NCBI RefSeq assembly: GCF_003482105.1
Contig: NZ_QULM01000004.1
Location: 62,001-126,000 of the forward strand
Direction: 5' to 3'
Length of the DNA stretch: 64,000 bases
DNA from: Coprococcus sp. OM04-5BH
Lineage (GTDB): Bacteria > Bacillota > Clostridia > Lachnospirales > Lachnospiraceae
Shown here piece after piece: positions 17,901 to 25,252 of the stretch. The notes below the pieces were generated by a model, which had not been told where the DNA came from, made no database searches, and saw nothing but the letters and a program-made list of their open reading frames with translations. Every line of letters begins with the position of its first letter. Within the stretch, counting starts at the first letter, position 1. Made by a program: the position numbers and the translations under genes.

Positions 17901-18580
17901 CTACTGATTTCCAGGTAGACGAGGAGAGCGGAAGCCCTAAGGTGAAGGATCAGATAATGTACACGGTTGGTGGAATAATAACCACAGTATCCACTAAGGT
18001 CACCAAGAACGGGCAGAACATGGCATTTGTGACTCTGGAGGATATGGTGGGCACAGTCGAGGTTGTGGTATTCCCAAGAGATTATGATAAGTGCCGCAGC
18101 CTGTTATTTGCAGACAGTAAGGTCCTTATAAAGGGGCGTGCCCAGGCGTCGGAGGAAGGAGGCAAGCTTATTGCCTCAGAGGTTATGAGCTTTGATGAAG
18201 CGGAAAATGGAAAGCATTTTAACACCTTCAGACAAGCTGCCGGATATTATTCTTCCGGTTCGGGGAATATGAATGGAAATGCGGGCACCGGTTATGGTAA
18301 TTACAATAATTACGGCTATCAGGATAAAGCTTCGGGAGTCAGTGATGAGGAAGTCTGGGTGTGCTTTGAGAATATGGAGCATTACAATAAAGAAGCAGAG
18401 AAATTTTCTGCCATACTTGAGAACCACAGGGGCTTGTGCCCGGTGATGGTGCAGCTTCGAGCCGAAAGACAGATAAAGAACATGGGCAGAGGATTTCTTG
18501 TGAATCCTGATGACACTCTTATGGAGGAACTTGCCGGGGCTTACGGCGGCGACAAGGTGCTTAAGCGTAAAAGAAAGTAA
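14984..18580 (+). CDS. dnaE: DNA polymerase III subunit alpha (DnaE)
   Basis: DnaE is a replicative polymerase that in Firmicutes works beside PolC, mainly extending primers. The 1198-residue protein has an N-terminal PHP domain (FTHLHVHTEYSLLDGSAKI, LAITDHGVMYG), the palm with catalytic Asp pair MPDIDVDFCYERR (about 395) and third Asp LLKMDFLGLRTL (about 547), the thumb/finger region SLYRPGPMDFIPNYINGKEH, a tandem HhH and a C-terminal OB fold (TVGGIITTVSTKVTKNGQ). After the OB fold is an unusual Gly/Asn/Tyr/Ser-rich linker (about residues 1085-1110), then a short terminal domain (HRGLCPVMVQLRAER). GGGAGGA precedes the ATG by about 6 bases. Confidence 0.97.
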   Translation: MEFTHLHVHTEYSLLDGSAKIKELVARAAELGYDSLAITDHGVMYGVIDFYEAARAVGIKPIIGCEVYVSPGSRFDREVNKGEDRYYHLVLLAENNTGYKNLSKIVSRGFTEGFYYKPRVDMEVLKEFHEGIIALSACLAGEVAVNLRKGNYAGAKEAALRHLDIFGENNYFLEMQDHGIPDQATVNAGVMRLSKELGIPMVVTNDSHYIYAEDADAHDILLCIQTNKKVSDTDRMKYDGGQYYLKSKEEMYSLFPYAGEALENTHKIAERCNVEIVFGEQKVPEFKVPDGLTAYEYLTKLCMEGLKERYPVPTKEITDRLEYELNTIKNMGYVDYFLIVHDFIKYARDNDIPVGPGRGSAAGSIVSYCLHITSLDPIKYNLLFERFLNPERVSMPDIDVDFCYERRQEVIDYVVRKYGKEKVVQIVTFQTMAARNVIRDVGRVLDLPYALCDAVAKSVPMELNMTITKALSVSKDLKDMYEQKPEVKHLIDMALKLEGLPRNTGMHAAGVVIGRDSIDEYVPLAKGGDDSVITQFTATTIERLGLLKMDFLGLRTLTVIHDAVRFAKEQYGVDIDINNLDYNDPKIFELLSSGHTEGVFQLESAGMKSFMKELKPRNLEDVIAGISLYRPGPMDFIPNYINGKEHPETIAYDTPLLEDILKPTYGCIVYQEQVMQIVMKLAGYTLGRSDLVRRAMSKKKADVMAKERQYFVYGNEELKVPGCINNGISEDVANKIFDDMTDFAKYAFNKSHAAVYAIVAYQTAYLKYYYPTCFMAALMSSVKDNSSKVAMYIAHCRQMGIEILPPDINEGVSGFSVSGNAIRFGLSGLKSVGTAVIDRVVRERDENGPFKDFKDFLMRMSSKDTNKKTVEALILGGAFDSFGLYRKQLMLAYPVIADEVAREKKNSMAGQFSFADIFGEEFQEMTAVKYPDVPEYDQQEKLSLEKNVLGVYVSGHPLLQYTDMLDRYTNALTTDFQVDEESGSPKVKDQIMYTVGGIITTVSTKVTKNGQNMAFVTLEDMVGTVEVVVFPRDYDKCRSLLFADSKVLIKGRAQASEEGGKLIASEVMSFDEAENGKHFNTFRQAAGYYSSGSGNMNGNAGTGYGNYNNYGYQDKASGVSDEEVWVCFENMEHYNKEAEKFSAILENHRGLCPVMVQLRAERQIKNMGRGFLVNPDDTLMEELAGAYGGDKVLKRKRK

Positions 18581-18635
18581 TCACAATAACTGTGCGGTGC
18601 CGGACATGTGTGACGGGATTTTGCAATGCCCGGTA

Positions 18636-18725
18636 ATAATAAAGCCGGTAATGAAAAATGCTGGCAATAAAAAGCCGGTAATAAAATTGATGATAATAAA
18701 AAAGCCGCTAATGAGATTGGCGGAC
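18636..18725. repeat. Imperfect short tandem repeat, period about 29-30
   Basis: AATAATAAAGCCGGTAATG, AATAAAAAGCCGGTAATAA and AATAAAAAAGCCGCTAATG occur in series between dnaE and the methyltransferase gene. No gene or terminator is evident in the 193-base gap. Confidence 0.6.
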
Positions 18726-18773
18726 TAACAGTGACTGAAAGGTTACAAACAGGAAAAGGAAAAGCTTGATCAT

Positions 18774-19565
18774 ATGGAGATAATAAGTTCAAATTCCAAT
18801 AAAAATATTAAGGAGATAAATAAGCTGAATAAGGACTCTGCATACCGTAGAGAGCGGGATGTGTTTGTTGTGGAGGGCATAAGGATGTTCACTGAGCTTC
18901 CTATTGAAAGGATAGAGTCAGTGTATTTCTCCGAAAGTGCATTTGCAAGGTATGGGGAAGAGCTGGGATATACCGGTAACGAGCCTTCTGTATATGTGCT
19001 TAAGGACAATATATTCCACAGCATATCCCAGACAAAGACTCCCCAGGGGCTTCTGGCGGTGGTGAAATGTTACCATTATGAGCTTGCAGACATTCTGGAT
19101 CACAAGGGTGAAGCAGGTATGTATCTTTTGGTTGAGTCCTTACAGGATCCGGGAAATCTTGGTACCATAATGCGTACCTCGGAGGCGGCAGGAGTTACAT
19201 GCCTTATAATAGGCGGAGCTTCCTGTGATCCCTATAATCCTAAGGTGGTTCGTTCAACCATGGGAGCCATATTCAGACTTCCATTTGTATATAATGTGGA
19301 TCTTCTTGAGGCGGCAGAGCTTCTTAAGGAGAAGGGGGTCGTTATATATGGTGCCCATCTGGCAGGGCAGAACATATATGACGAGGACTTCACAGGCGGT
19401 ACAGCATTTCTTATCGGAAATGAGGGAAATGGGCTGTCGAAGGAGCTCAGCAGTAAGGCGGATAAGCTCATAAAAATACCAATGTGCGGAAAGGTTGAAT
19501 CCCTAAATGCGGCAACATCCGCGGCTCTGGTATCCTATGAATGTATGAGACAGCGAATGAAATAA
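18774..19565 (+). CDS. SpoU/TrmH-family RNA 2'-O-ribose methyltransferase
   Basis: A 263-residue protein with an N-terminal substrate-binding domain (ISSNSNKNIKEINKL, FVVEGIRMFTE) and a C-terminal SPOUT knot. The three SpoU motifs are visible: SLQDPGNLGTIMRTSEAAG, FLIGNEGNGLSKELS and IPMCGKVESLNAATSAALVS. It uses S-adenosylmethionine to methylate a ribose in rRNA or tRNA. It resembles the YsgA/RlmB-like Firmicute group, but the target nucleotide cannot be told from sequence, so no symbol is given. Its start follows a region without a strong ribosome site (AAAAGGAAAAGC about 20 bases upstream). Confidence 0.88.
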   Translation: MEIISSNSNKNIKEINKLNKDSAYRRERDVFVVEGIRMFTELPIERIESVYFSESAFARYGEELGYTGNEPSVYVLKDNIFHSISQTKTPQGLLAVVKCYHYELADILDHKGEAGMYLLVESLQDPGNLGTIMRTSEAAGVTCLIIGGASCDPYNPKVVRSTMGAIFRLPFVYNVDLLEAAELLKEKGVVIYGAHLAGQNIYDEDFTGGTAFLIGNEGNGLSKELSSKADKLIKIPMCGKVESLNAATSAALVSYECMRQRMK

Positions 19566-19769
19566 AAAAATGTGATGTGACGACATAAGGAGTCGAAAAA
19601 ATACTTCGTATATAATAAAATAGTCTTGGAAAAGGCTGTAGATACAGGTCGATAAGTATTTGGAACATTCGGCAAAACTAGATTGTTTAAGGCAGCATAA
19701 ATCTTTTTCCCGGAGAATATTCTTTAAGGTAAACAAAATACATAAGGAAATACCGGAAGGGAGAAAGAA

Positions 19770-20399
19770 ATGACGGAAAAAACTTTAAACAATAATCAGG
19801 TAGTTGTAGCAGGGGAGATCGCATCGGAGTTTGTGTTCAGCCATGAAATATTTGGTGAGGGCTTTTATATGGTAGATCTGGTGGTGAGCCGCCTTAGTGA
19901 TGCCTATGATGTTATCCCACTTATGGTGTCAGACAGACTGTTTGACGTAACAACTTCTCATGTTGGTGAAAAAATTATGGCAAAAGGTCAGTTCAGATCT
20001 TATAATAAGCATGAGGAGACTAAGAACAGACTTATATTGTCTGTATTTGTAAGGGAAATAGAGACTCTTGATGAGGAGGAAGCATGGGACAGCAAGCCTA
20101 ATCAGGTATTCCTTGACGGTTATGTGTGTAAGGAGCCTGTGTACAGGATGACTCCTCTCGGAAGAGAGATAGCAGATATATTGCTGGCAGTGAACAGGGC
20201 GTATGGGAAGAGTGATTACATACCATGTATCTGTTGGGGAAGAAATGCCAGATTTGCAGGCAGGCTTTCAGTGGGTGAGCATATTGCCTTATGGGGCAGG
20301 ATACAGAGCAGAGAGTATCAGAAACGGATAGGAAATGACCAGGTGGTGAGCAAGGTCGCATATGAGGTATCCGTGAGCAAGATGGAATGCCTGGAATGA
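19770..20399 (+). CDS. Tandem-OB single-stranded DNA-binding-like protein
   Basis: A 209-residue protein with two SSB-like halves. Residues 1-100 include NNQVVVAGEIASEF, FYMVDLVVSRLSDAYDVIP, GEKIMAKGQFRSYN and LILSVFVREIE; residues 105-209 include NQVFLDGYVCKEPVYR, IADILLAVNRAYGKSDYIPC, GEHIALWGRIQSREYQKR and VAYEVSVSKMECLE. Each half shows the strand order of an OB fold, and the second matches canonical SSB more closely. It ends without the acidic DxxPF-type tip that canonical SSB uses to recruit partners. It is probably an accessory ssDNA-binding or primosome-type protein. GGAAGGGAGAAAG precedes ATG 19770. Confidence 0.75.
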   Translation: MTEKTLNNNQVVVAGEIASEFVFSHEIFGEGFYMVDLVVSRLSDAYDVIPLMVSDRLFDVTTSHVGEKIMAKGQFRSYNKHEETKNRLILSVFVREIETLDEEEAWDSKPNQVFLDGYVCKEPVYRMTPLGREIADILLAVNRAYGKSDYIPCICWGRNARFAGRLSVGEHIALWGRIQSREYQKRIGNDQVVSKVAYEVSVSKMECLE

Positions 20400-20426
20400 T
20401 AAACGTGTGCGGGGGTATTACGAAAG

Positions 20427-20635
20427 ATGAAGAGCAGGTTGAATATTGGTGTACTTATTGATGATGTAAATGCGGTTTTTTCAAATTGGGCGATAAAGGG
20501 GCTGAATTTGGGACCGTGGCAATAGATGCAGATCTTTTTATAATCCCGGGAATGTACCTTGATGACAAGGATATTTCCGGGAAATTTATTACAATATTCC
20601 TTGTGCTAAATGATATTGACACTGACCCTTTTTAG
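20427..20635 (+). pseudogene. Fragment of a LacI-like sensor / GGDEF-type protein, frameshifted and truncated
   Basis: ATG 20427 opens MKSRLNIGVLIDDVNAVFSN, then WAIKG, and hits a stop at 20523-20525. Removing the shift at the GGGG run near 20498 lets the reading continue as AEFGTVAIDADLFIIPGMYL then DDKDIS, to a stop at 20633-20635. The joined sequence resembles the start of the periplasmic-binding-like sensor domain that Lachnospiraceae place before GGDEF output domains; I recall this family by pattern only. Everything downstream of about 68 residues is missing, and the riboswitch promoter lies over the end of the remnant. Confidence 0.6.
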
Positions 20636-20644
20636 TGCTATAGT
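20616..20644 (+). promoter_or_regulatory. Strong sigma-A promoter of the lysine riboswitch transcript
   Basis: TTGACA at 20616-20621 and TATAGT at 20639-20644 with a 17-base spacer stand about 33 bases before the riboswitch P1 stem. Confidence 0.8.
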
Positions 20645-20676
20645 ATGCACTATCTAGGGATTACTAGAATAAATTA

Positions 20677-20839
20677 AAGTAGAGGTGCGAAGTTAAAGAG
20701 TATTCGGTTTGATGTATATGGAGCATTTGAGAGCCGGGGAAAGGGAAGTTCGCCGAAGGGTATGTCAGCCCATAATGATATATTCTGGTTGTGCAGTTAA
20801 GAGCTGTATGACTGTCATCGTAAGATGGAGAGCTACTTA
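20677..20839 (+). ncRNA. Lysine riboswitch (L box)
   Basis: P1 is formed by AAGTAG (20677-20682) and CTACTT (20833-20838). Next to it is the conserved AGAGGTGCGA, and the core has GGGGAAAGGGAAGTTCGCCGA (central GCCGAAGG), followed by CTGGTTGTGCAGTTAAGAGC and ACTGTCATCGTAAGATGGAGAG. Order and conserved blocks match the lysine aptamer. It precedes a terminator at 20857-20886 and, further on, dapA and dapB of the lysine/diaminopimelate pathway, which fits lysine feedback by premature termination. Confidence 0.93.
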
Positions 20840-20856
20840 ATAGGATAAAGATATTC

Positions 20857-20886
20857 TATAGGTCGGCTCACGTCGACCTATTTTTT
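20857..20886 (+). terminator. Riboswitch expression-platform terminator
   Basis: TAGGTCG (20859-20865) pairs with CGACCTA (20874-20880), followed by TTTTTT at 20881-20886. It starts 20 bases after the aptamer P1 strand, the usual place for a lysine-responsive terminator. Confidence 0.85.
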
Positions 20887-20895
20887 GTGCAATAA

Positions 20896-20940
20896 GCCGT
20901 TATGCAGAAATTGTGCTTGCACAAATTTCTATATGACGGC
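20896..20940. repeat. Large palindromic hairpin between riboswitch and dapA
   Basis: GCCGT (20896-20900) pairs with ACGGC (20936-20940), and inside them AGAAATT-GTGC pairs with GCAC-AAATTTCT around a TT loop. It follows the terminator directly, as the other palindromic elements of this window do. A further pair CAATG/CATTG (20941 and 20971) lies next to it. Confidence 0.55.
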
Positions 20941-20981
20941 CAATGTGCATCGAGCCGACAGGCGAGATGGCATTGATTGCA

Positions 20982-21019
20982 TGTCGAGTAGGTGTCAGCC
21001 TGCTCGATTGACATTTTTT
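20982..21019 (+). terminator. Second intrinsic terminator upstream of dapA
   Basis: CGAGTAGG (20985-20992) pairs with CCTGCTCG (20999-21006) with one G-T wobble; TGT and ACA can extend the base. A run of six T follows at 21014-21019. Confidence 0.65.
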
Positions 21020-21067
21020 CAAAAGCATACAGCATTATTTTGCATGTAGTAAAAATCGTGGAAAATG

Positions 21068-21073
21068 TATAAT
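21068..21073 (+). promoter_or_regulatory. Candidate -10 box of a dapA-proximal promoter
   Basis: A perfect TATAAT lies 73 bases before the dapA start and after both terminators. The nearest -35-like hexamer (TTGCAT, about 21040) is 22 bases away, too far for a standard promoter, so this is weak evidence. Confidence 0.35.
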
Positions 21074-21146
21074 AAAAAACAGGTAGACGGAATTATTGGC
21101 TCGCATGAAAAGCGAAGCAGTTTATAATATTTAGGAGGTTTTTATT

Positions 21147-22034
21147 ATGGCAATATTTACAGGTTCAGCAGTTGCATTAGTTACTCCGTTTAAGGACAAC
21201 GGAGACGTTGATTTTGATAAACTTAAGGAGCTGGTTGAGTTTCATGTTGCCCACAAGACAGATGCTATTGTTATCTGCGGTACCACAGGTGAGGCAGCAA
21301 CCCTTTCACACGAAGAGCACCTTGAGTGCATTAAGAAGTGCGTTGAGTTCGCCGATCACAGGATCAAGGTCGTTGCAGGTACAGGATCAAATTGTACGGC
21401 AACCGCTATCTACCTTTCCACAGAGGCAGAGAGCTATGGCGTAGATGGTCTTCTTGTGGTTACACCTTATTACAACAAGGCTACACAGAAGGGACTTATC
21501 GCTCACTTCACAGCAGTTGCAAATTCAGTTTCAGTTCCTATTATTCTATACAATGTTCCTTCAAGAACAGGCTGCAATATCCTTCCTGAGACAGCAGTCG
21601 AACTTGCAAAGACAGTTGACAACATCGTAGGTATCAAGGAAGCATCAGGTAACATCGGTCAGGTTGTTAAGCTTGCTTCACTGGCACAGGGATGTATAGA
21701 TATTTATTCAGGAAATGACGATCAGGTTGTTCCGCTTCTTTCACTGGGCGGAAAAGGTGTTATCTCAGTAACAGCAAATATAATCCCTGAGGATACACAT
21801 GATATGGTCATGAAGTTCCTTGAGGGCGATATAGAAGGAAGTCTCAAGCTTCAGCTTAAGGCAGTTGAGTTATGCAATGCATTGTTCTGCGAGGTGAATC
21901 CTATTCCTGTCAAGAAGGCAGTGGAGCTCTTAGGACTCTGCGGAGGAACCCTTAGGATGCCGCTTACAGAGATGGAACCTGCAAATGTGGAAAAACTTAA
22001 GACAGCAATGAAGAATTATGGTATACTTGCTTAA
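21147..22034 (+). CDS. dapA: 4-hydroxy-tetrahydrodipicolinate synthase
   Basis: DapA condenses pyruvate with aspartate semialdehyde, the first step towards diaminopimelate and lysine. The 295-residue TIM barrel shows GTTGEAATLSHEEH (substrate Thr pair), the catalytic Tyr in ILYNVPSRTG, and the Schiff-base Lys in VGIKEASGN. Length and motifs are normal. TAGGAGG precedes ATG 21147 by about 8 bases. A lysine riboswitch lies 308-470 bases upstream, and dapB follows after a possible attenuator hairpin. The codon choice looks tuned for high expression. Confidence 0.97.
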   Translation: MAIFTGSAVALVTPFKDNGDVDFDKLKELVEFHVAHKTDAIVICGTTGEAATLSHEEHLECIKKCVEFADHRIKVVAGTGSNCTATAIYLSTEAESYGVDGLLVVTPYYNKATQKGLIAHFTAVANSVSVPIILYNVPSRTGCNILPETAVELAKTVDNIVGIKEASGNIGQVVKLASLAQGCIDIYSGNDDQVVPLLSLGGKGVISVTANIIPEDTHDMVMKFLEGDIEGSLKLQLKAVELCNALFCEVNPIPVKKAVELLGLCGGTLRMPLTEMEPANVEKLKTAMKNYGILA

Positions 22035-22097
22035 TAATTGTTGAGAGCGGTACACAGATTCGAGGATATTGTGTTGGAATATGACATAATATAAAGT

Positions 22098-22134
22098 AAA
22101 AGATCGGGTAGGTGTTTCCTACTCGATCTTTTGT
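22098..22134 (+). terminator. Terminator or attenuator between dapA and dapB
   Basis: AAAAGATCGGGTAGG pairs with CCTACTCGATCTTTT (15 bp, one wobble, loop TGTTT). The T content after the stem is modest (TTTTG). It may end part of the dapA transcripts. Confidence 0.7.
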
Positions 22135-22149
22135 TATGGTAGCGAGTCA

Positions 22150-22183
22150 GGTGCAGCAGCCTTGCCGCAGGCAAATTAGAATG
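22150..22183. repeat. Dispersed palindromic repeat, family 2, copy 2
   Basis: GTGCAGCAGCCTTGCCGCAG followed by GCAAATTAGAATGCTGCTG, a close relative of the sequence at 12122-12153. The outer CAGCAG/CTGCTG arms make a hairpin. It again lies directly 3' of a terminator. Confidence 0.5.
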
Positions 22184-22223
22184 CTGCTGTAAGGACAGTA
22201 AAAAAATACGGAGGACAAAATAA

Positions 22224-22979
22224 ATGGTAAAGATTATTATGCATGGTTGTAACGGTAAGATGGGACAGGTTATAACGGACATGGTGAAGAATGACGATAC
22301 TGCAGAGATAGTTGCAGGAATAGATGTGGTAGATAACAGGGATAACGGATATCCTGTATTCACTGATATAGACGCCTGCGACGTGCCTGCAGATGTTATC
22401 ATAGACTTTGCAGCAGCGGTGGCAGTGGATAAGCTTCTTGATTACAGTGTGAAGCATAAGATACCTGTTGTACTATGTACCACAGGCTTAAGTGAGGCAC
22501 AGATCGCCAAGGTTGAAGAGGCAAGCAGGAAGGTTGCAGTCCTTCGTTCAGCCAACATGTCTCTTGGAATAAATACACTTATGAAGCTTTTAAAGGAAGC
22601 TGCAAATATATTTGCACCGGCAGGCTACGATATTGAGATCGTTGAGAAGCACCACAACCAGAAGGTTGACGCACCCTCAGGAACAGCTCTTGCACTGGCA
22701 GACTCCATCAATGAGGCAAGAAACAATGAGTATGAATATGTATATGACAGAAGCCAGGTAAGAAAGAAGAGAGACAAGAAGGAACTGGGAATTTCAGCAG
22801 TCAGAGGCGGTACTATCGTAGGTGAGCATGAGGTTATATTTGCCGGTGTTGATGAGGTTATAGAGTTCAAGCATACAGCTTATTCCAAGTCGGTATTTGC
22901 CAAAGGTGCAGTTGAAGCAGGAAAATATCTTGCAGGAAAGCCTGCGGGATTATATAATATGTCAGACGTTATAGGTTAA
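22224..22979 (+). CDS. dapB: 4-hydroxy-tetrahydrodipicolinate reductase
   Basis: DapB reduces the DapA product with NAD(P)H in the diaminopimelate pathway. The 251-residue protein has the Rossmann start KIIMHGCNGKMGQVI, the conserved VVLCTTGLSEAQI, the catalytic EKHHNQKVDAPSGTAL with the His pair and Lys, and ISAVRGGTIVGEHEVIFAG. GGAGGACA precedes ATG 22224. It lies 190 bases after dapA across a hairpin and is followed closely by a DUF6145-like gene, coaX and dus, probably as one transcript. Confidence 0.97.
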   Translation: MVKIIMHGCNGKMGQVITDMVKNDDTAEIVAGIDVVDNRDNGYPVFTDIDACDVPADVIIDFAAAVAVDKLLDYSVKHKIPVVLCTTGLSEAQIAKVEEASRKVAVLRSANMSLGINTLMKLLKEAANIFAPAGYDIEIVEKHHNQKVDAPSGTALALADSINEARNNEYEYVYDRSQVRKKRDKKELGISAVRGGTIVGEHEVIFAGVDEVIEFKHTAYSKSVFAKGAVEAGKYLAGKPAGLYNMSDVIG

Positions 22980-23012
22980 TTCCTGTAACAATAAGTAAAT
23001 TGGAGCGTTTAT

Positions 23013-23345
23013 ATGGATTCTAATAAGATCGTATTATGTGCAAGTTCAAAATATGAGCAGAAGTATTATCTGAACCAGGATTTTATAGGTCTGCCTGATG
23101 AGATAAAGAAGGAACTCAAGATCATGTGCGTTTTGTTCACTGAGGATGTGGGCGGAATATTTACATTGTATTTTGATGAGGACGGCGGACTGAACATAGA
23201 GACCGAAGCAGATGAATATGACGTGTTATATGATGATATAGGCAGTGCCTTAAAGGTAAAGCAGCTCAGAAAAGAGAAGCAGGATTTATTTTCAAGTCTC
23301 GAGATGTATTTCAGAGTATTTTATCTTGAAGAGTATCAGGAGTAA
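23013..23345 (+). CDS. DUF6145-like conserved hypothetical protein
   Basis: A 110-residue acidic protein that I associate with DUF6145 of Lachnospiraceae from its pattern: [49 protein letters not shown] and [18 protein letters not shown]. It looks like a small alpha/beta protein with a C-terminal helix and no membrane segment or catalytic motif. It is placed 33 bases after dapB and 14 bases before coaX, so it is co-transcribed with them. Function unknown. Confidence 0.75.
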   Translation: MDSNKIVLCASSKYEQKYYLNQDFIGLPDEIKKELKIMCVLFTEDVGGIFTLYFDEDGGLNIETEADEYDVLYDDIGSALKVKQLRKEKQDLFSSLEMYFRVFYLEEYQE

Positions 23346-23359
23346 GGAGAGAAAAGATA

Positions 23360-24127
23360 ATGTTACTTGCAGTGGATGTGGGAAATTCAAATATCACTAT
23401 CGGTGTGTTCGATGGCAACAGCCTGGTACATACCTCAAGAATGACAACAGGTATTTCAAGGACTTCAGATGAGTTCGGTGTATTCCTGGTGGAGCTTATG
23501 CAGATGAAGGGACTGACTGTTGATATGGTCACAGAGGTTATCGTGACATCGGTTGTTCCGGACGTTATGCATTCTCTTACAAACGGAATAAAGAAGTATT
23601 TTAAATCTAATCCTCTTATTGTGGAGCCGGGGATCAAGACAGGTATAAATATTGCCATACCAAATCCGAAGCAGCTTGGTGCCGACAGAATAGTTGACGC
23701 GGTGGCTGCATATGAGATCTATGGTGGACCTGTAATAGTTATTGATTACGGAACAGCTACCACCTATGACCTTGTAAATGAAAGCGGAAGCTTCGTGGCA
23801 GAGGTTACATCACCGGGTATAAGGCTTAGTGCAAATGCACTGTGGAAGGGAACTGCCAAGCTCCCGGAGATTGAGATAAAGGTTCCTGAAACTATCCTGT
23901 GTAAGGATACCATATCCAGTATGCAGGCAGGTGTATGTCTCGGACATATCGGTCAGACTGAATATATAGTAAAGCGTATGAAAAAAGAGTCGGGATATAA
24001 GACTGTAAAGGTTGTTGCTACAGGTGGTCTCGGAAAGATGATATATGAGAATTCGGATTGTATAGATGTGTATGATCCTAATCTTACTCTTCAGGGACTT
24101 AGGATTATAATGGACAAACAGAGATGA
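23360..24127 (+). CDS. coaX: Type III pantothenate kinase
   Basis: CoaX phosphorylates pantothenate with ATP, the first step of coenzyme A synthesis, and is insensitive to CoA feedback. The 255-residue ASKHA-fold protein has [19 protein letters not shown], the substrate motif [18 protein letters not shown], the second phosphate motif [13 protein letters not shown], and [19 protein letters not shown] precedes the ATG. Its TGA overlaps the next ATG (ATGA at 24124-24127), showing translational coupling to dus. The position next to birA-type genes elsewhere in Firmicutes is not kept here: birA lies 16 kb away. Confidence 0.95.
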   Translation: MLLAVDVGNSNITIGVFDGNSLVHTSRMTTGISRTSDEFGVFLVELMQMKGLTVDMVTEVIVTSVVPDVMHSLTNGIKKYFKSNPLIVEPGIKTGINIAIPNPKQLGADRIVDAVAAYEIYGGPVIVIDYGTATTYDLVNESGSFVAEVTSPGIRLSANALWKGTAKLPEIEIKVPETILCKDTISSMQAGVCLGHIGQTEYIVKRMKKESGYKTVKVVATGGLGKMIYENSDCIDVYDPNLTLQGLRIIMDKQR

Positions 24128-25065
24128 TTTTCAAGGACAAATTAATTCTGGCGCCAATGGCAGGTGTATGTGACCTGCCATTTCGTCTTTTATGTAAGGA
24201 AAAGGGCTGTGACATATTATATACAGAGATGATAAGTGCCAAGGGCCTTTATTACAACAATAAGAACACCGGACCGCTGCTCATGACAACGGAGGAGGAG
24301 AAACCTATAGGTGTCCAGTTGTTTGGCTCAGATCCGGAGCTCCTTGCGGACATGGCAAATAAAATAGAGGATAGGGGTTTTGCATTTGTAGATGTGAATA
24401 TGGGATGTCCGGTTCCTAAGATTGTAAATAACGGTGAGGGATCAGCACTTATGAAAGATCCAAAGCTCATAGGGGATATTGTAAGTGCCATGGTGAAGAA
24501 ATGCAGACTTCCTATTACCATAAAGATAAGAAGCGGCTTCGACGAGGAACATATCAATGCACCAGAGATTGCACATATTGCGGAGGTAAGCGGTGCCAGT
24601 GCCATTGCCGTACATGGAAGGACAAGAAGCCAGTATTACAGTGGGCATGCGGACTGGGATGTCATAAGACAGGTTAAGGAGCGGGTGACCATACCTGTTA
24701 TAGGTAACGGAGATATAAATGATGTGTTCGATGTTATAAAAATGAGAGAACAGACCGGCTGCGACGGTTTTATGATCGGCAGGGGAGCAAGAGGCAACCC
24801 ATGGATATTTGACGAGATCAAGACATATCTTGAAACCGGGGAGATAAAGGCAAGACCTGATCTCCATGAAATAAAAGACATGATGTTAAGACATGCAAGG
24901 CTCATGATAGAGTACAAGGGTGAGTTTACCGGTATCCATGAAATGCGTAAGCACGTGGCGTGGTATTCGGCAGGCTTTAAGGATTCTTCCAAGCTGCGTA
25001 ATCTTATAAACCAGGTTGAGACCTATGATGAGATGGTGGAGCTTCTTGATCGGTATATAAAATAG
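24124..25065 (+). CDS. dus: tRNA-dihydrouridine synthase
   Basis: A 313-residue FMN enzyme that reduces specific uridines in tRNA. It has the TIM-barrel start [20 protein letters not shown], the catalytic Cys region [20 protein letters not shown], the phosphate motifs [17 protein letters not shown] and VIGNGDIND, and the C-terminal helical domain ([14 protein letters not shown]). It is DusB-like in length and motifs. The start overlaps the coaX stop by four bases. The modified positions cannot be told from sequence. Confidence 0.93.
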   Translation: MIFKDKLILAPMAGVCDLPFRLLCKEKGCDILYTEMISAKGLYYNNKNTGPLLMTTEEEKPIGVQLFGSDPELLADMANKIEDRGFAFVDVNMGCPVPKIVNNGEGSALMKDPKLIGDIVSAMVKKCRLPITIKIRSGFDEEHINAPEIAHIAEVSGASAIAVHGRTRSQYYSGHADWDVIRQVKERVTIPVIGNGDINDVFDVIKMREQTGCDGFMIGRGARGNPWIFDEIKTYLETGEIKARPDLHEIKDMMLRHARLMIEYKGEFTGIHEMRKHVAWYSAGFKDSSKLRNLINQVETYDEMVELLDRYIK

Positions 25066-25158
25066 CAATATACAGGCTCCGGATATACAAAACAGGTGTC
25101 TATGGGGGTTGACCTGGTGTTGGGAAGATTATATAATTATTGGTACGATTGTTTTGAC

Positions 25159-25176
25159 TGCGTCACGATTACTTCG
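25159..25176. repeat. Palindromic hairpin in the dus to 3D-protein gap
   Basis: GTCACG and CGTGAC pair around a short AT-rich loop. The 187-base gap also has partial repeats of GATGATCGTG and TGATGTTCA. A TTGACT at about 25153 may be a -35 box, but no matching -10 is evident. Confidence 0.4.
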
Positions 25177-25252
25177 TGACTGTGATGATCGTGTCTGGTT
25201 TGACAGGCGAATGTTAATAGGCTGATGTTCAGATCATAACGGAGGTAAAGGC

